NCBI RefSeq assembly: GCF_000949135.2
Contig: NZ_JTAN02000001.1
Span: 124,001 to 188,000, forward strand
DNA length: 64,000 bases
Source: Burkholderia sp. USMB20
Lineage (GTDB): Bacteria > Pseudomonadota > Gammaproteobacteria > Burkholderiales > Burkholderiaceae
Direction of reading: 5' to 3'
Position numbers and translations under genes: made by a program. How positions within the stretch are numbered: position 1 is the stretch's first letter; the number at the start of each line of letters is the position of its first letter. Under the pieces are notes generated by a model. That model was not told the origin of the DNA, did no database searches, and saw nothing but the letters and a program-made list of their open reading frames with translations. Of the stretch, positions 61,208 through 64,000 are shown in pieces.

Positions 61208-61819
61208 TCAACGCTCGACGTCCGCGACACCGAACGTGCGCATCTTCCACCCGAGCCGTACGGCCAGCATCCGCATCGTGAAGCCCGCCGCCAGCGCAAC
61301 CGCCGTCGCGAACCCCGCGTCGATGCCGAGATGCTGGATCCCGACGTACAGCGTGCCCGTGAAGAACGCGACGCTCGCATACAGTTCCTCGCGCAGGATC
61401 AGCGGCATCTCGTTGCACAGCAGGTCGCGCAGCATCCCGCCGCACACGCCGGTGATCGCACCGGCCAGCACGACGATGATCGGCGCGGTGCCCGTCGACG
61501 CGCCGATGTCGCAGCCGATGATCGTGAACGCCGCGAGGCCGATCGCGTCGACGGTGACGAACAGCGTCTTCATGCGCGCGACGTGCCGCGCGGCCCACGA
61601 CGCGACGGTCGCCGCGGCGAGCGTGATCACGAGGTACTCGGGATGCGCGATCCAGCCGAGCGGATAGTGGCCGAGCAGCACGTCGCGCACGGTGCCGCCG
61701 CCAAGCGCCGTGACCGCGCCGACGAGCGCGAGCCCGAAGCGGTCCATCCCGCGCCGCATGCCCATCAGCGCGCCCGACATCGCCTCCGCGACGATCGCGA
61801 TCAGATAAAGCGTATGCAT
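61208..61819 (-). CDS. Trimeric intracellular cation (TRIC)-family channel protein
   Basis: 203 aa, seven predicted membrane helices built from two repeats, each ending in the TRIC/UPF0126 motif: GGGTVRDVLLG (about 40-50) and GGMLRDLLCNE (about 126-136). Bacterial TRIC proteins are K+-permeable channels. It starts 8 bp after the PBP1A stop on the same strand, so co-transcription is likely. Confidence 0.92.
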   Translation of the reverse strand: MHTLYLIAIVAEAMSGALMGMRRGMDRFGLALVGAVTALGGGTVRDVLLGHYPLGWIAHPEYLVITLAAATVASWAARHVARMKTLFVTVDAIGLAAFTIIGCDIGASTGTAPIIVVLAGAITGVCGGMLRDLLCNEMPLILREELYASVAFFTGTLYVGIQHLGIDAGFATAVALAAGFTMRMLAVRLGWKMRTFGVADVER

Positions 61820-61827
61820 CGCGCGCC

Positions 61828-63942
61828 TCAGTCTTCGGTACGGAACAGGTCGAGCACGCGTTCGCGTTCGGCCGCGTCGACGGCGGCCGGCATCGGCTCG
61901 CCGGGCATGCCGCGCCCGTCCGGCGCATCGGACGCCGGCGCACCGCCACAGGCAAAACGGCTGCGGATGAACGGCGGCATGTCGGCGGTGCAGGTGCCGC
62001 GCGTGTATTCGGCGTACACGAAATCGCCGTCGACGAGCGCGACGTCCTGCGGCGGCGTCGCATCGACCGGCGTGCGTCCGTCGACGGCCGTCTTCATGTA
62101 GTCGAGCCAGACCGGCAGCGCGAGCGTCGCGCCGGTCGCGCGCCCCATCGTGCGCGGCGTGTCGTAGCCGAGCCACGCGACCGCGACGATGCCCGACGAA
62201 TAGCCGGCGAACCACACGTCCTTCGAGCCGTTCGACGTGCCCGTCTTGCCGGCCGCGTCGTCGCGGCGCAGCGCGAGCGCGCCGCGCGCGGTGCCGGCCC
62301 GCACGACGTCGCGCAGCATGCTGTCCATCACGAACGCATTGCGCGCCGACACGACGCGCGCGCCTTCAGGCGTCGTCGCCTCGTACATCGCACCGCCATG
62401 ACGCTGCTTCACCGACAGGATCAGCCGCGGCACCATCCGTATCCCGCCGTTCGCGAACACGCCGTACGCGCTCGCGAGTTCGAACGGCGTCACGGCGCCC
62501 GCGCCGAGCGCGAGCGGCAGCGACGCCGGATTGCGCCGCGCGTCGAAACCGAAGCCCACCGCGTGCTGCTGCACGTAGCGCGCGTCGGCCGCCTGCATCA
62601 GGTTGACCGCGACGAGGTTCTTCGAGCGCACGAGCCCCCGCCGCACCGGGATGAAGCCCTCGTAGCGGTTGCCGAAATTGCGCGGACGCCACGGCCGCGC
62701 GCCGGTTTCCGCATGCGTGAGCGTGCGCTGCGTATCGTCGACCAGCACGCCCGGGAAGTAGCCCTTCTCCAGCGCCGCCGAATAGACGAACGGCTTGAAA
62801 CTCGACCCCGGCTGGCGATACGCCTGCAATGCATGGTCGAACACGTTGCGTCCGAAATCCGCGCCGCCGACGAGCGCGAGCATGTCGCCCGTCGCCGCAT
62901 CCAGCGACACGAGCGCGCCTTCGAGCCCGTTGCGCGCATCGCGCTTGCCGGGCTGGCGGCGCAGCGTTCGCCCGAGCGCGGCCTCGGCCGCGCGCTGGTC
63001 GCGCATCGAGATCGTCGTCGTCACGTCGAGGCCGAGCGTATAGGCGTCGTCGTGAAAGCGCTCGACCATCATCCGGCGCGCGCGCTCCGCGACGTACGGC
63101 GCCGCGACGATGCCGGGCGGCGGCGTGGTCGCCAGCGCGATCGGCAGGTCGAGCGCCGCGCGATAGGTCGCATCGTCGAGTTCGCCGAGCGCATGCATGC
63201 GGCCGAGCACGTAGTTGCGCCGCGCGGTCGCGCGCGCCGGATTGACGACCGGGTTGAACGCGGACGGCGCCTTCGGCAATCCGGCGAGCACGGCCGCCTC
63301 GCCCGCGCTCAGCGCGTCGAGCGGCTTGCCGAAATACACGTTCGCGGCCGCCGCGAAACCGTACGCGCGCTCGCCGAGATAGATCTGGTTCATGTACAGC
63401 TCGAGCAGCTTGTCCTTGCCGTATTCGCGCTCCAGCTTGATGGCCATCAGGATCTCGGCAAGCTTGCGGCTCAGCACCTTGTCGCGCGTCAGGTAGAAAT
63501 TGCGCGCGACCTGCATCGTGATCGTGCTGCCGCCCTGCCCCGGTTGCCCGGTCACGACGTTCGCGAAGGTCGCGCGCGCGAGGCCGCCGACGTCGATCGC
63601 GCCGTGCTGGTAGAACTTCGCGTCCTCGGCCGCGAGCAGCGCTTGGCGCATCAGCGGCGGAATGCGTTCGAGCGGCACGAACTCGCGGCGCTCGACGCCG
63701 TACTCGGCCAACAGGTCGCCGTCGCGCGAAAAAATCCGCAGCGGTAGCGCGGGACGGTAGGCGGCCAGATGTTCGACGGATGGCAGTTGCGTCCAGATGC
63801 GGTGAATCGTCCATGCACCGATGCCCGCGCACGCGAGCGTCAGGCCGAGCAGCGCGCCCGCGAGCATGCGCCACACGCGGCGGCGCGGCGATGCGGACGG
63901 CGGCGCAGGGGGCGGCGATGGGTTGGCGGTGGGGTCGGTCAT
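61828..63942 (-). CDS. Penicillin-binding protein 1A (bifunctional glycosyltransferase/transpeptidase)
   Basis: 704 aa. A short cytoplasmic tail and one membrane anchor (MLAGALLGLTLACAGIGAW) precede the GT51 glycosyltransferase domain: EDAKFYQHGAIDVGGLARA, GGSTITMQVARNFYLTRDK, RKLAEILMAIKLEREYGKDK. The transpeptidase domain follows, with SSFK (active Ser, PGSSFKPFVYS), SKN and KTGTSNGSKD. It polymerises and cross-links peptidoglycan. The C-terminus is rich in Pro/Ala. Its upstream region lies at the window edge. Confidence 0.92.
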   Translation of the reverse strand: MTDPTANPSPPPAPPSASPRRRVWRMLAGALLGLTLACAGIGAWTIHRIWTQLPSVEHLAAYRPALPLRIFSRDGDLLAEYGVERREFVPLERIPPLMRQALLAAEDAKFYQHGAIDVGGLARATFANVVTGQPGQGGSTITMQVARNFYLTRDKVLSRKLAEILMAIKLEREYGKDKLLELYMNQIYLGERAYGFAAAANVYFGKPLDALSAGEAAVLAGLPKAPSAFNPVVNPARATARRNYVLGRMHALGELDDATYRAALDLPIALATTPPPGIVAAPYVAERARRMMVERFHDDAYTLGLDVTTTISMRDQRAAEAALGRTLRRQPGKRDARNGLEGALVSLDAATGDMLALVGGADFGRNVFDHALQAYRQPGSSFKPFVYSAALEKGYFPGVLVDDTQRTLTHAETGARPWRPRNFGNRYEGFIPVRRGLVRSKNLVAVNLMQAADARYVQQHAVGFGFDARRNPASLPLALGAGAVTPFELASAYGVFANGGIRMVPRLILSVKQRHGGAMYEATTPEGARVVSARNAFVMDSMLRDVVRAGTARGALALRRDDAAGKTGTSNGSKDVWFAGYSSGIVAVAWLGYDTPRTMGRATGATLALPVWLDYMKTAVDGRTPVDATPPQDVALVDGDFVYAEYTRGTCTADMPPFIRSRFACGGAPASDAPDGRGMPGEPMPAAVDAAERERVLDLFRTED

Positions 63943-64000
63943 GTCGGGCTCCTTCTTCAGTGCCGCGACGGCCGGCGCGCGAGCGGCGCCGATCGTCGCG

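Overview
The window is high-GC proteobacterial DNA that reads as Burkholderia (probably a Burkholderia cepacia complex member). The evidence is GC-ending codon use, a Burkholderia-type porin, a BPSL0761-family protein, an acuR/acuI pair and a Fur-box-controlled hmuRSTUV-type heme operon. No rRNA, tRNA or CRISPR array was seen. The DNA falls into two blocks that meet at about 29.12 kb: a mosaic, accessory-looking left part and a compact, very GC-rich chromosomal right part.

Left part, catabolic (1-10.1 kb): the start of a sarcosine oxidase beta gene behind purU; a TetR regulator; a GntR/UTRA regulator with an MFS-transporter remnant; a fumarase/aspartase-superfamily lyase with a DAACS symporter, preceded by two identical 12-bp palindromes; and a trans-3-hydroxyproline-type operon (a Ser/Cys proline-racemase-family enzyme plus a delta1-pyrroline-2-carboxylate reductase-like protein) with a LysR regulator.

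Left part, island (10.1-29.12 kb): an AbiJ-like N-terminus joined to a nuclease domain; a divergent TcmP / three-Cys-motif / TcmP group; an unknown 352-aa gene; an H-NS-like protein; a small lipoprotein; a minus-strand run of small Burkholderia island genes (DUF6471, BPSL0761, two hypotheticals); then a five-gene Tn7-like transposition module in the order tnsC-tniQ-tniQ-tnsA-tnsB. TnsA and TnsB keep their catalytic residues, but the TnsC homologue has lost the standard Walker A and Walker B residues. Beyond tnsB, three 19-bp direct repeats lead to a terminus that reads TGTCATC from outside, a Tn7-like right end. It lies about 49 bp before the acuR operator. No matching left end is visible, so the element starts either outside the window or at a degenerate site. 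Its cargo could be just the defence-like island or could include the catabolic genes.

Right part (29.12-64 kb): acuR-acuI and an AhpD-like protein; an SDR with its TetR; zwf; a LysR-centred redox cluster (MFS, MoaF-like, LLM flavoprotein, aldo/keto reductase, Old Yellow Enzyme, cyclase, SDR); an O-methyltransferase with a TetR; an NCS2 purine permease; a gene with a probable C-terminal frameshift; a LysR; an amino-acid binding protein; a 197-bp internally deleted IS3-family element with intact ends and a 3-bp target duplication; an aspartoacylase-family gene; an NlpA/MetQ-type binding protein; a porin; three small genes; the heme-uptake operon, whose 3' end is tandemly duplicated; a TRIC-family channel; and penicillin-binding protein 1A.
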